Shown in pieces: positions 1 through 7,275 of a stretch of DNA of 31,398 nt (position 1 is its first letter; the number at the start of each line of letters is the position of its first letter). This stretch comes from an uncultured Devosia sp. Lineage in GTDB: Bacteria; Pseudomonadota; Alphaproteobacteria; Rhizobiales; Devosiaceae. Location: the NCBI RefSeq assembly GCF_946479885.1, contig NZ_CAMLHM010000047.1, forward strand, positions 1-31,398, in the 5' to 3' direction. The position numbers were made by a program, and so were the translations under genes. The notes beneath the pieces are model-generated. The model did not search any database, was not told where the DNA came from, and saw only the letters and a program-made list of their open reading frames with translations.

Positions 1-2
1 TC

Positions 3-494
3 CGCAAGGAGCATGGCAACATCATCGTCAAGCCGCTCTACGGCAATGGCGGGGCTGGCGTGTTCTTCATCCAGGAGGGCGACCACAACCTGGCGAGCCT
101 GCTCGAGCTGTTCGAGAGCAACTATCGCGAACCCTTCATGATCCAGAAATACCTGCCGGACGTGCGCAAGGGCGACAAGCGCATCATTATCATCGATGGT
201 GAGCCGGTGGCCGGCCTCAACCGTATTCCCGCCGATGGCGAGGCGCGCAGCAACATGCATGTCGGCGGTCGCCCCGAACTCAGCGAACTCACCGCCCGCG
301 AGCGCGAAATCTGCGCCACTATCGCCCCGGCGCTGAAGGAACGCGGCATGATCTTCGTGGGCATCGACGTCATCGGCGACTACCTCACCGAGATCAACGT
401 CACCTCCCCCACCGGCATCCGCGAAATCAAGCGCTTCGGCGGGCCCGATATTGCGGTGATGATCTGGGACGCGATCGAGAAGCGGCGCGCCTGA
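3..494 (+). CDS. gshB: glutathione synthetase, C-terminal part (5' end outside window)
   Basis: Glutathione synthetase joins gamma-glutamylcysteine and glycine using ATP, the second step of cytosolic glutathione synthesis. The open frame enters from the left edge and supplies about 163 residues, the ATP-grasp half of a protein normally near 315 residues. Visible landmarks are the ATP-binding segment [15 protein letters not shown] at the very start, the loop [17 protein letters not shown], and the family signature [13 protein letters not shown] near the C-terminus. The stop is TGA at 492-494. The first in-frame ATG or GTG in the window is internal, so no start is assigned. The identification is firm; only the N-terminal half is missing because of the window edge. 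Confidence 0.96.
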   Translation, partial: RKEHGNIIVKPLYGNGGAGVFFIQEGDHNLASLLELFESNYREPFMIQKYLPDVRKGDKRIIIIDGEPVAGLNRIPADGEARSNMHVGGRPELSELTAREREICATIAPALKERGMIFVGIDVIGDYLTEINVTSPTGIREIKRFGGPDIAVMIWDAIEKRRA

Positions 495-804
495 CCATGG
501 GCGGCCTGACGCGGGTGTCGGGCACCGGATTGGCGCGTGTGTGAGGATGGTCAGACGACTGTTCAGTCGACACCCTCCCCTCTTGCGGGGAGGGATCAAG
601 GGTGGGGGGCGTTTAGCCCCGATATCGGGGCTCTCAACACCCCCTCCCAGCCTCCCCCGTCGAGGGGGAGGTGCCGCGCGGTGGATTGCAACCATGGTGC
701 TCATAGCGCCCATCGGTCCAAGCCGACCTCCCTGCACCATCACACCTTTACGCCAGATAACGGGCGGTTCGGGTCAGGTTCATCTACGCGGCCATAGGGA
801 CACC
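495..804. other. 310-bp intergenic stretch with a palindromic repeat
   Basis: No convincing gene lies between gshB and the globin. Open frames here run through repeat DNA. The stretch holds the family-A repeat at 571-673 and about 130 bp of featureless sequence before the globin start, where the globin promoter must lie. I cannot point to clear -35/-10 boxes. Confidence 0.6.
571..673. repeat. intergenic palindromic repeat, family A, copy 1 (diverged)
   Basis: This is a mosaic of GC-rich inverted repeats. A CCCTCCCC / GGGGAGGG hairpin is followed by ATCAAGGGTGGGGG, a perfect 18-bp palindrome AGCCCCGATATCGGGGCT at 615-632, and a closing CCTCCCCC / GGGGGAGG hairpin at 651-671. The GGGGAGGGATCAAGGGTGGGGG core recurs at 10600-10755 and 12167-12320, so this is a dispersed, RIME-like family rather than a gene-specific terminator. 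Confidence 0.75.
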
Positions 805-1275
805 ATGCGCAGACGGGAGTCTGCGCAGATGTACTCCAATGCGAGGCATAGATTGACCCCCCAAAGCGTCCTGCTCGTGCAGCAGAGTTTTTCCAAGCTC
901 GTTCCCATCGCCAGCCAGGTCGGCGAGATTTTCTACGCCCGGCTGTTTGAAACCTATCCGTCGGTGCGGCCCATGTTCGCCACCGATATCAAGCCGCAGG
1001 CCAAGAAGCTGGTGCAGATGCTGGCCATGGTGGTCAATGGCCTCGACAAGCTCGATACGCTGCTGCCTGCCGTGCAGGACCTGGCGCGCCGCCACAAGGC
1101 CTATGGCGTTGTCGACGCGCACTACCCGGCGGTCGGGGAAACCCTGATCTGGACGCTCGAGCAGGGTCTCGGCGACGACTTCACCCCCGAACTGCGTGGG
1201 GCCTGGACCCTCGCCTTCCAGACCCTTGCCGGCGTGATGATCGCCGCCGCCAGCGAACCGGCCCCGGCGGCCTGA
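805..1275 (+). CDS. single-domain haemoglobin-like globin
   Basis: The predicted protein of 156 residues is a bacterial single-domain globin, a family that binds O2 or NO through a haem. The core reads LTPQSVLLVQQSFSKL then IFYARLFETYPSVRPMF (helices A-C), LVQMLAMVVNGLD (helix E region), RRHKAYGVVDAHYPAVGETL with the likely proximal His, and LRGAWTLAFQTLAGVM (helix H). There is no FAD/NAD reductase domain, so it is not a full flavohaemoglobin. The frame is open back to 541, but the upstream part is repeat DNA. ATG 805 was chosen because AGGGA precedes it by 4 nt. ATG 829 is the alternative and would remove 8 residues. Function in NO detoxification or oxygen handling is inferred from the family. 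Confidence 0.88.
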   Translation: MRRRESAQMYSNARHRLTPQSVLLVQQSFSKLVPIASQVGEIFYARLFETYPSVRPMFATDIKPQAKKLVQMLAMVVNGLDKLDTLLPAVQDLARRHKAYGVVDAHYPAVGETLIWTLEQGLGDDFTPELRGAWTLAFQTLAGVMIAAASEPAPAA

Positions 1276-1284
1276 TCTGCAGCG

Positions 1285-1304
1285 CCTCGGCCTATCGGCC
1301 GGGG
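1285..1304 (+). terminator. possible hairpin after the globin gene
   Basis: An 8-bp stem (CCTCGGCC / GGCCGGGG with one wobble pair, loop TATC) starts 9 nt after the globin stop codon. There is no T-run after it, so intrinsic termination is uncertain. Confidence 0.35.
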
Positions 1305-1397
1305 CCCTCGCCGCCCCTGGCTTGCCATCGCCCCGGCCACGTGATTAGGGCAGGGTCGCCGGATGAACGGCATGGTTGCAAGGCCGGGGTGACCCTG

Positions 1398-1781
1398 ATG
1401 TATCTGCTCGTCGCGCTCGTTCTCGCCGGTATCGGCTTTTTCGTCCTGCGCCGCTGGCGCAAGCGGCGCGGGCCGGTCGATATGCGTCTGTCGGCGGCCT
1501 ATTGGCGCAATTCGGCGCTCGTGCTGGGCGCCTACCTGTTGTCGATCCTGCTCGGCGCCGGCATCACCCGCATCATGGTCGGCTTCAACCGCTCCGGCTA
1601 TGCCGACCTGGTCATGGTGGCCTTCTTCATCGTCTGGGTGCTCTACGGCGCGATCTGGCTGCTGCGCTTCCTGCCCACCGACCGGGCGCGACCGGCCTGG
1701 CTGACGCGGAGCCGGGGCTGGATCGATGGCGTCGCCCTGCTGCTGCTGGTCGGGTTAGCCACGGGCGCGCGGATGCTGTGA
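1398..1781 (+). CDS. small integral membrane protein, function unknown
   Basis: I do not recognise a named family. The 127-residue product starts with a hydrophobic segment (residues 2-18) followed by the basic stretch RRWRKRR. Three further hydrophobic segments lie around residues 40-58, 70-90 and 110-122, so it is probably a three- or four-helix inner-membrane protein with the basic loop in the cytoplasm. A GTG at 1341 in the same frame would add 19 residues, but these look non-coding, and the ATG at 1398 begins the first membrane helix. Its ribosome binding site is weak (GGGGTGA). It lies alone between the globin and the DUF4258 gene on the same strand. No operon partner suggests a role. 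Confidence 0.7.
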   Translation: MYLLVALVLAGIGFFVLRRWRKRRGPVDMRLSAAYWRNSALVLGAYLLSILLGAGITRIMVGFNRSGYADLVMVAFFIVWVLYGAIWLLRFLPTDRARPAWLTRSRGWIDGVALLLLVGLATGARML

Positions 1782-1853
1782 GCGCCGGCTGCGATTGGTG
1801 AAGACAACCGTTGCTGAAGCATGGTGTTCTCGCGCACGTCAAGAGTACCGAAA

Positions 1854-2108
1854 ATGCCGAAGCCGCTTCTGTTCACAAAGCACGCTCTAACCGCAATTGA
1901 CGAACGCCAGATCGCCGCGGAATGGGTTGAACGGACAGTCAGGTCGCCGCAATGGCAGGAGCCTGATCCCAGCAATCCCGATGTATTGCGGCTCTTTCTT
2001 GCGCTGCCCGAGGCGGGCGGCCGGTATCTCCGAGTTGCCTGTGTAGAAACTGCGACGGAAATCCGTATACTGTCTGCGTTCCTTGATCGCCGCGCGAGGC
2101 CAAAGTGA
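1854..2108 (+). CDS. DUF4258-type protein, possible toxin-like partner of the next gene
   Basis: The product (84 residues from ATG 1854) carries the DUF4258-like pattern LFTKHALTAIDERQIAAEWVERTVRSPQ near its start, then a beta-rich tail (GRYLRVACVETATEIRILSAFLDRRA). Small proteins of this type resemble the RelE/HigB-like fold in length and layout. ATG 1821 in frame would add 11 residues, but family members start close to the HAL motif. The stop overlaps the GTG of the next gene in a GTGA, so the two are translationally coupled. The gene is visibly less GC-rich than its neighbours, which fits recent acquisition. The domain name comes from pattern recognition, not a search. Any toxin role is inference. 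Confidence 0.72.
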   Translation: MPKPLLFTKHALTAIDERQIAAEWVERTVRSPQWQEPDPSNPDVLRLFLALPEAGGRYLRVACVETATEIRILSAFLDRRARPK

Positions 2109-2299
2109 AGCCGACCGTTACCTACGACCCGGAAGCCAATGCGGCCTATATCCGCTTCTCCCCTGAGCCGGTGCGGGAGAGCGAGGAAGTGTCTGCGGGC
2201 ATCGTGCTGGACTATGACGCCGAAGGCCGGATTGTCGGCATGGAAGTACTCGATGCCCGGGCACATCTATCGCCGGAACTGCTCGACAAGGCCGCCTGA
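2105..2299 (+). CDS. DUF2283 family small protein, possible antitoxin-like partner
   Basis: The 64-residue product matches the DUF2283 layout well: VTYDPEANAAYIRFS at the N-terminus, a central GIVLDYDAEGRIVGMEVLDA strand-turn-strand segment, and a short helical tail. It starts at GTG 2105, inside the stop of the DUF4258 gene (4-nt overlap), so it is almost certainly co-translated with it. Small overlapping pairs of this kind often form two-component modules, and one partner being acidic (this one) and the other more basic is compatible with a toxin-antitoxin arrangement. The biochemical function is not known to me. The gene converges with the HAD gene, with 2 nt between the two stops. Confidence 0.8.
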   Translation: MKPTVTYDPEANAAYIRFSPEPVRESEEVSAGIVLDYDAEGRIVGMEVLDARAHLSPELLDKAA

Positions 2300-2301
2300 G
2301 C

Positions 2302-3018
2302 TCACGCCCCCGCAAACAGTGCCGGCAGGTCGGCAATGCTGTCGACGATGATGTCGGCGCGGTCGGACAGTTCGGCGCGCGTGCTGTTGCCCGAGAGCAC
2401 GCCGATGGCGAGGCCCGCTCCGGCGGCATGGGCCATTTCGAGATCGTGATTGTTGTCGCCCACCATGGCGATGGCGCTGGCCGGCAGGCCCGTACGTGCC
2501 GCGAACAGGTGGAGCTGGTCGGGCCACGGCTTGGGCTGCGCCACTGAATCGTAGCCGATAATGGTATGGAACAGGTCGCTCAGGCCGAGTGCGGTGGCCG
2601 TGGCGCGGGCACCGGCCTCCGAATCATTGGTGGCGATGCCCAGCAGCAAGCCGGCTGCGGACAATTGTTCGATTGCATCGGCGAGGCCGTTGATCGCCAC
2701 GGCGCGGCTGGCGCCCTCGATGGTCGTGAAGGCATTGAAGGCCGCGACCTTGGCGTTTCGATCCTCGCCCAGGAGCTCTGGGTGAAACAGGTCGACAATG
2801 TCGGCATTGGTGCCGGCTGCCACCGCCGAGCCGCTGCGGAAGCGTTGCTCTGTCCAATCATAGCCACCCAGCTCGACCAGGGCCCGGGCTCCGGTCTCGT
2901 CGCGGGGCCGGGCCTCCCGAGCCAGCGCCATCACCACGCCGAACCAGGTGCGATTGAAATCGATCAGCGTGCCGTCCTTGTCGAACAGAATGCCGCGGAT
3001 GGCAGACAAATCGGGCAT
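2302..3018 (-). CDS. HAD-superfamily phosphatase (phosphoglycolate phosphatase-like)
   Basis: The 238-residue protein has all four HAD motifs. Motif I is DKDGT with nucleophile D13 and acid/base D15, motif II is the ATN segment around T130, motif III is K163 in QPKPWPD, and motif IV is GDNNHD with D188 and D192 for Mg2+. A helical cap domain lies between residues about 20 and 105 (subclass IA). Such enzymes hydrolyse small phosphate esters, and phosphoglycolate or another sugar phosphate is likely. The true substrate cannot be read from sequence. The first variable residue in motif I is Lys rather than the usual Phe. The gene is transcribed divergently from the MarC-family gene and converges with the DUF2283 gene. 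Confidence 0.9.
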   Translation of the reverse strand: MPDLSAIRGILFDKDGTLIDFNRTWFGVVMALAREARPRDETGARALVELGGYDWTEQRFRSGSAVAAGTNADIVDLFHPELLGEDRNAKVAAFNAFTTIEGASRAVAINGLADAIEQLSAAGLLLGIATNDSEAGARATATALGLSDLFHTIIGYDSVAQPKPWPDQLHLFAARTGLPASAIAMVGDNNHDLEMAHAAGAGLAIGVLSGNSTRAELSDRADIIVDSIADLPALFAGA

Positions 3019-3130
3019 GCGGCGGGCTCCTGGCTGGGCCGCCCGACCCTAGGTGGCGCATGCCGCGCTGGCAAGGTTGGCCTCGGCCCGCAAATGCCGT
3101 ACTGCTGGGCGCAACCGGAGCCTTGCCACC

Positions 3131-3769
3131 ATGCCCACCACGACCTTCCTTGTCGCCTTCGCGACCCTGTTTGCCACGGTGGGCGTGGCCGATATCGCCT
3201 TCATCTTCGCCGCACTGACCAAGCATAATACGTCCAAGCAGCGCTTTGCCTTCGCGACACGCGGCGTCATCATTGCCGGGGTGATCCTGCTGCTCTTTGC
3301 GGTCCTGGGAAACCCGATCCTGGAAGTGTTCGGCATCACCATTCCGGCCCTGCGCACCGCCGGCGGCCTGCTGCTGTTCCTGATCGCCATCGACATGGTG
3401 TTCGCGCGCCATTCCGGCGGCACCGACATTACCGATCAGGAAGAGGTCGAGGCCCGCTCGCGCGAGGATATCGCGGTATTTCCGCTCGCCATGCCGCTGC
3501 TGGCCGGACCGGGCGCGATCAGCGCGGTGATCCTGTTGACAACAGGCACGCACAACCCCGCCGAGTTCTGGGCGGTGCTGGTCGCGATCGTGGTGATCCT
3601 GTTCCTCGCCTGGCTCACCCTGCTGGTGGCCATTCCCATCCAGCGGCTATTGGGTGTCACCGGCCTTGCGGTGGTGTCGCGCGTTGTCGGCATTCTGCTG
3701 GCGGCCCTGGCCGTGCAGTTCGTCTTCGACGGCGTCAAGGCCAGCGGCATTCTGACCGGCGCCGCCTGA
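3131..3769 (+). CDS. MarC family (UPF0056) inner membrane protein
   Basis: The 212-residue protein has six hydrophobic segments in two sets of three, separated by a charged loop (ARHSGGTDITDQEEVEARSREDIAVF). It carries the conserved family segments TVGVADIAFIFAALT in helix 1 and FPLAMPLLAGPGAISAVI after the loop. MarC proteins were once linked to multiple antibiotic resistance, but their transport function is still unclear, so no substrate is proposed. The frame extends upstream to 3053, but ATG 3131 begins directly at the first membrane helix. The gene stands alone, divergent from the HAD gene, and converges with the Lys-rich small gene. The bidirectional hairpin at 3781-3804 follows its stop closely and may serve both genes. 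Confidence 0.9.
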   Translation: MPTTTFLVAFATLFATVGVADIAFIFAALTKHNTSKQRFAFATRGVIIAGVILLLFAVLGNPILEVFGITIPALRTAGGLLLFLIAIDMVFARHSGGTDITDQEEVEARSREDIAVFPLAMPLLAGPGAISAVILLTTGTHNPAEFWAVLVAIVVILFLAWLTLLVAIPIQRLLGVTGLAVVSRVVGILLAALAVQFVFDGVKASGILTGAA

Positions 3770-3774
3770 CGGAA

Positions 3775-3804
3775 TAAAAAAGCGGCCGACTCGCGCCGGC
3801 CGCT
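3775..3804 (-). terminator. rho-independent terminator
   Basis: A perfect 8-bp stem (AGCGGCCG at 3781-3788, CGGCCGCT at 3797-3804) with an 8-nt loop is followed, read on the minus strand, by TTTTTTATTCC. This is a textbook terminator for the small gene ending at 3824. In the plus direction it lies 12 nt past the MarC stop but lacks a T-run. Confidence 0.85.
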
Positions 3805-3823
3805 CGCATACAAGGGTTCAAGC

Positions 3824-3946
3824 TTACTTCTTGGCGGTGTTGCCAGCGCTGCCTGCGCCCAGGCCCGTGACCGGCTTGGCAGCGGCGATCTTGTCCTTCT
3901 TGGGCTTCTTGGCTTCTTTGTTGCTCTTCATCTGACCTTTGGCCAT
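3824..3946 (-). CDS. 40-residue Lys-rich basic protein
   Basis: This short gene encodes a 40-residue protein beginning MAKGQMKSNKEAKKPKKDK and ending AGNTAKK. It has a strong ribosome binding site (AGGAG, 7 nt before ATG) and its own rho-independent terminator, so expression as a discrete unit is well supported. It contains 12 lysines and only two acidic residues, no hydrophobic core, and is probably disordered. Proteins with the MAKGQ-x-x-SNKE-x-KKPK start are widespread and usually unannotated in alphaproteobacteria, as far as I recall. Nucleic-acid or ribosome binding would fit the charge, but this is inference. It is a single-gene unit converging with the MarC gene. Confidence 0.8.
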   Translation of the reverse strand: MAKGQMKSNKEAKKPKKDKIAAAKPVTGLGAGSAGNTAKK

Positions 3947-4032
3947 GCCAGTTCTCCTCGCTGCGGGCCCGCGGCCCGGATCAATAATGCAGCGAGGCTA
4001 GACCCGCGCCGAATCGGTGACAAGTCCCCGGA

Positions 4033-4872
4033 TTATTTGGCCGATTGGCAGCGGCCGCTCGGCCCCAGCGCGGCAATGGCGCGCGGATCGCAGCCGGTCA
4101 GCAGGAACTGGATCCACTCGTTCTGGCCGCCATAGAAGGCGTTGCGATCGACCTCGCCGCGCACCCCGCGCACCACGCCCGTCTGCGTCCACTGCCAGAA
4201 GGTCCAGGTCCGGTTGCCATAGCGCTCATGCGGCTCGGCGGCGGTCGAGCGCAGCCAGAACGCATTGGGGAAATACTCGCCCTCGAGCACGTCGCGATGG
4301 AAATTCATGTCGGTATAGATGATGGGCAGCTTGCCGGTATGGCGCTCCATCGCCTCGAGCATGACGCGCACCTTTTCGAGCGCATCGGCCCGCGACGGCT
4401 TGTTGGTGCAGCTCGAATGGTTGTTCCATTCGAGGTCGAGCACCGGCGGCAGCGCATCGGGATCATTGGGCACATTGGCGATGAACCAGGCCGCCTGCTC
4501 GGAGGCCAGCGAGCACCAGGTCATGAAATGATAGGCGCCGCGCGGCATGCCGGCTTCGCGCGCCCGCACCCAGTTGGTGCGGAAATTGGGATCGAGATAG
4601 TCCTTGCCCTCGGTCGCCTTCATGAAAACGAAATGCATGCCCGAGGCGAAGGCCTGGCGGAAATCGATATTTTCCTGGTAGCGCGCCACGTCGATGCCCT
4701 GAATGGGCATGACCCGCGCCCGGTCGACGCCGGAATGGGGGCGATTATCGCCCTGGATCGGGCCATAGAGCCCGCCCCCGGACGAACAGGCCACCAGCAC
4801 GGCGGCCAGCATGGCCGAGACGACGCCCTTGGCGAGCGCGGACATCGAGGGGAGCGGCCAGCGGGTGGTCAT
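4033..4872 (-). CDS. GH25-family lysozyme-like lipoprotein
   Basis: The 279-residue product begins with a signal segment (SALAKGVVSAMLAAVLVAC) ending in a lipobox LVAC, so Cys29 is the likely lipidated residue. The mature part is a glycoside hydrolase family 25 barrel: GIDVARYQ with D61, FVFMKATEG, GAYHFMTW, PPVLDLEWN with D146 and E148 as the catalytic acidic pair, and the closing WTFWQWT strand. GH25 enzymes cut the glycan strand of peptidoglycan (N-acetylmuramidase). Lipid anchoring places it at the inner or outer membrane facing the periplasm, where it could remodel the wall. ATG 4872 was chosen. A TTG at 4896 extends the frame by 8 residues, and ATG 4845 is also possible. It is divergent from comM. 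Confidence 0.9.
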   Translation of the reverse strand: MTTRWPLPSMSALAKGVVSAMLAAVLVACSSGGGLYGPIQGDNRPHSGVDRARVMPIQGIDVARYQENIDFRQAFASGMHFVFMKATEGKDYLDPNFRTNWVRAREAGMPRGAYHFMTWCSLASEQAAWFIANVPNDPDALPPVLDLEWNNHSSCTNKPSRADALEKVRVMLEAMERHTGKLPIIYTDMNFHRDVLEGEYFPNAFWLRSTAAEPHERYGNRTWTFWQWTQTGVVRGVRGEVDRNAFYGGQNEWIQFLLTGCDPRAIAALGPSGRCQSAK

Positions 4873-4892
4873 CGGGCAGAACTCTACGCAAT

Positions 4893-4952
4893 ACAAAGGT
4901 AAGCCTTTGATTCAACATGGCTCGGTTAACGCCGGATTAGGTTTACCTTTGT
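4893..4952. promoter_or_regulatory. divergent promoter region with inverted repeat and CtrA-like box
   Basis: Two 14-nt arms (ACAAAGGTAAGCCT at 4893-4906, AGGTTTACCTTTGT at 4939-4952) are inverted with 13 of 14 positions matching. Between them TTAA-N7-TTAG (4926-4940) is one base off the CtrA consensus TTAA-N7-TTAA, and a CcrM-type GANTC site (GATTC) lies at 4908-4912. A second GGTTAAC is at 4965-4971. The region serves the GH25 gene, comM or both. Confidence 0.4.
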
Positions 4953-5054
4953 GGCAAGTGGCGTGGTTAACAGGCCGTATTTCGTTCGCTTTACGTTCTT
5001 GTTCTCGTTTGCCCTCTTTGCTAGGCTGGCGCCGGGGCTTGGGGCATTTGGGCG

Positions 5055-6578
5055 ATGGTCACCCGCGTAGCGACAGTGGCGTTTCAGGGCATCGAGGCGG
5101 TGCCCGTGGATGTGCAGGTGCAGATCGCGCCTGGTCTCGCGCAGTTCATCCTGGTCGGGCTGCCCGACAAGGCAGTCAAGGAATCCGGTGAGCGCGTCCG
5201 CGCCGCCTTGGTGGCCTCGGGCCTGGGCCTGCCGCCCAAGCGCATTACCGTCAACCTGGCACCCGCCGACCTGCCCAAGGAGGGCAGCCATTACGACCTG
5301 CCCATCGCGCTGGGCATCATGGCCGCCATCGGCGCCATTCCCCAGGATGCGCTCGATGGCTATCTGGCGCTGGGCGAGCTGGGGCTCGATGGACGGCTGG
5401 CCCATGTCGGCGGCATCCTGCCGGCCGCCATTGCCGCGCAGGGGCGCGATCTCGGCCTGATCTGCGCCGAACCATCAGGGGCCGAGGCGGCCTGGGCCGG
5501 CGAGGGGCTCGATATCATTGCGGCCGAGAGCCTGCTGGCGCTGGCCAATCACCTGACCGGGCACCAGCTCGCCGCCAGGCCCGTGCCGCGCAAGTATCTG
5601 CCGCAGGGCGGTCTGCCCGATCTGAGCGATGTGCGCGGCCAGCAGGTGGCGCGGCGCGCGCTCGAAGTGGCAGCGGCCGGCGGCCACAATATGCTGATGG
5701 TCGGGCCACCGGGAGCCGGCAAATCGATGCTGGCCGCCCGCCTGCCCTCCATCCTGCCGCCGCTCGATCCGCGCGAGCTGCTCGATATTTCGATGATCCA
5801 GTCCATTGCCGGCGAGCTGGCCGGCGGGGCGATTTCCGATCGTCGCCCGTTCCGCGCGCCGCATCATTCGGCCTCGATGGCGGCTTTGGTGGGCGGCGGC
5901 CTCCGGGTGCGGCCGGGCGAAGTGAGCCTGGCGCATAATGGCGTGCTGTTTCTCGACGAGCTCCCCGAATTCGCGCCCAATGTGCTCGACAGCCTGCGCC
6001 AGCCGCTGGAATCGGGTGAAACCGTCATCGCCCGCGCCAATGCAAGGGTCAGCTATCCCAGCCGCGTGCAGCTGATCGCGGCGATGAATCCGTGCAAATG
6101 CGGCATGGCGGGGACACCCGGCCATACCTGTCGCCGCGGCAAGGCCTGCGCCGACGATTACCAGAGCCGGGTCTCGGGACCGTTTCTCGATCGGATCGAT
6201 ATCCGCATCGACGTGCCGGCGGTGACGGCGGCCGACATGATCGCGCCAGCCGATGCCGCCGAGAGTTCGGCCAGCGTGGCCGAGCGGGTGGCGCGCGCCC
6301 GGGCGCGGCAGCGCCAGCGCTTTGCCGAGCATGGCGCGCCCGATGTCTTCACCAATGCCGGCGCCGGTGCGACGCTGATCGAGGCGGTGGTCAATCCCGA
6401 CAAGGAAAGCCAGACCCTGCTGCTGCAGGCGGCCGAGCGCTTCAACCTCTCGGCCCGCGCCTATCACCGGGTGCTCAAGGTGGCGCGCACGCTGGCGGAC
6501 CTGGCCGGCGTCGAGCGTGTGGGTCGCCCCCACATCGCCGAGGCGCTAAGCTACCGCATCAATTTCGGAGCGGCCTGA
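5055..6578 (+). CDS. comM: ComM/YifB family AAA+ ATPase (Mg-chelatase-like)
   Basis: This 507-residue protein is full length for the ComM/YifB family. In naturally competent bacteria ComM is a hexameric helicase that promotes branch migration during integration of incoming DNA. In other bacteria its role is less clear. An N-terminal Lon-protease-like domain (residues about 1-170, with GLPDKAVKESGERVRAAL and NLAPADLPKEGSHYDLPIAL) is followed by the ATPase core: Walker A GPPGAGKS at 217-224 and Walker B LFLDE ending at D301-E302. The zinc-ribbon-like cysteine cluster CKCGMAGTPGHTCRRGKAC sits in the insert typical of the family. The C-terminal lid (RAYHRVLKVARTLADL) is present. Its stop overlaps the next start codon by one base. 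Confidence 0.95.
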   Translation: MVTRVATVAFQGIEAVPVDVQVQIAPGLAQFILVGLPDKAVKESGERVRAALVASGLGLPPKRITVNLAPADLPKEGSHYDLPIALGIMAAIGAIPQDALDGYLALGELGLDGRLAHVGGILPAAIAAQGRDLGLICAEPSGAEAAWAGEGLDIIAAESLLALANHLTGHQLAARPVPRKYLPQGGLPDLSDVRGQQVARRALEVAAAGGHNMLMVGPPGAGKSMLAARLPSILPPLDPRELLDISMIQSIAGELAGGAISDRRPFRAPHHSASMAALVGGGLRVRPGEVSLAHNGVLFLDELPEFAPNVLDSLRQPLESGETVIARANARVSYPSRVQLIAAMNPCKCGMAGTPGHTCRRGKACADDYQSRVSGPFLDRIDIRIDVPAVTAADMIAPADAAESSASVAERVARARARQRQRFAEHGAPDVFTNAGAGATLIEAVVNPDKESQTLLLQAAERFNLSARAYHRVLKVARTLADLAGVERVGRPHIAEALSYRINFGAA

Positions 6579-7030
6579 TGATCCACCGCATTACCTGTGG
6601 CGCGCTGGTGGTGCGCGACAACAAGATATTGCTCGTGCGCCACCAACAGCCCGGCCAGCACGATTTCTGGATCGCGCCCGGCGGTGGCGTCGAAGGCAAT
6701 GAGGAACTGGCCCGGGCTGCCGAGCGCGAAACCTTCGAGGAAGCGGGCATTCACGTGGTGGCGACGCGCCTGGCCTATATCGATGAGGGCTGGAACCAGG
6801 CGCAGCGCATCCTCAAATTCTGGTTTCTCGCCGATTATGTCTCGGGCGAGCTCGACACATCAGCCAATCCGGGCGAAGGCGAGTTCATCGTGGAGGCGGA
6901 CTGGTTCGCGCTCGATGCCTTGCCCGAAGGGCACGTCTTTCCCGAACCGCTGCGCACCCGCTTTCCGCGCGATCTCGCGGCCGGCTTTCCTGGCGCGGTC
7001 AAGCTGCCTTTGCACAAGCTGCTGTTCTAG
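6578..7030 (+). CDS. Nudix hydrolase
   Basis: The product (150 residues) contains a complete Nudix box at residues 36-58, with the pattern G-x5-E-x7-R-E-x2-E-E-x-G (ERETFEEAG region). This box binds Mg2+ and catalyses hydrolysis of nucleoside diphosphate derivatives or other X-linked pyrophosphates. The N-terminal strand CGALVVRDNKILLVRHQQ and the strand after the box are intact. The precise substrate cannot be predicted. Its ATG overlaps the comM stop (TGATG), so it is translationally coupled to comM. The same frame is open further upstream but only as a shadow of comM. About 48 bp of its 3' end recur, decayed, at 7276-7323. Confidence 0.9.
   Translation: MIHRITCGALVVRDNKILLVRHQQPGQHDFWIAPGGGVEGNEELARAAERETFEEAGIHVVATRLAYIDEGWNQAQRILKFWFLADYVSGELDTSANPGEGEFIVEADWFALDALPEGHVFPEPLRTRFPRDLAAGFPGAVKLPLHKLLF
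6974..7021 (+). repeat. direct repeat, upstream (intact) copy at Nudix 3' end
   Basis: This segment of the Nudix gene encodes the C-terminal GFPGAVKLPLHKL. It is repeated at 7276-7323 with about 42 of 48 positions identical and no gaps. Confidence 0.75.
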
Positions 7031-7039
7031 GGGGACACT

Positions 7040-7258
7040 ATGAGGCCCGCGCTGCGCGACAAGATAGTGGCTGTCTGCAACCGCAAGATCGCCGAGAAGG
7101 GCCCAAATGTGGGCCTCTCCTTCTATGCCTTCTTCGCTAACCGCAATGATGATCCTGACCTGCTGATGGAAGCCGCCGAATGGTGGATCCGCACCAACAG
7201 GCTCGATCACTTCGAGAAGGCGACCAAGATCCGCGCCATGGTTTCGGCACTGCCATAG
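7040..7258 (+). CDS. small conserved protein, DUF6500-like
   Basis: This 72-residue protein starts MRPALRDKIVAVCNRKIAEK and contains SFYAFFANRNDDPDLLMEAAEWWI followed by RLDHFEKATKIRAMV. It looks like a compact helical protein with an acidic NDDPD loop. It matches my memory of the DUF6500 family, whose function is unknown. The ribosome binding site GGGGGA lies 6 nt before the ATG. The start is only 9 nt after the Nudix stop, so it probably belongs to a comM-Nudix-DUF6500 transcription unit. No signal peptide or membrane helix is present. The family name is from recall and should be treated as tentative; the gene itself is well supported. Confidence 0.72.
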   Translation: MRPALRDKIVAVCNRKIAEKGPNVGLSFYAFFANRNDDPDLLMEAAEWWIRTNRLDHFEKATKIRAMVSALP

Positions 7259-7275
7259 CCAGGTGGGTCAGGCGC

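Noticed and set aside
541..804. N-terminal extension of the globin frame
   Set aside because: The added residues come from a palindromic repeat, and a good ribosome binding site lies at 796-800.
6092..6577. N-terminal extension of the Nudix frame inside comM
   Set aside because: It is out of frame with comM and gives Arg/Ala/Gly-rich noise. The ATG overlapping the comM stop starts the Nudix core.
6750..6765. TTCACGTGG inside the Nudix gene as a third parS-like site
   Set aside because: It is coding sequence with only the central bases conserved.
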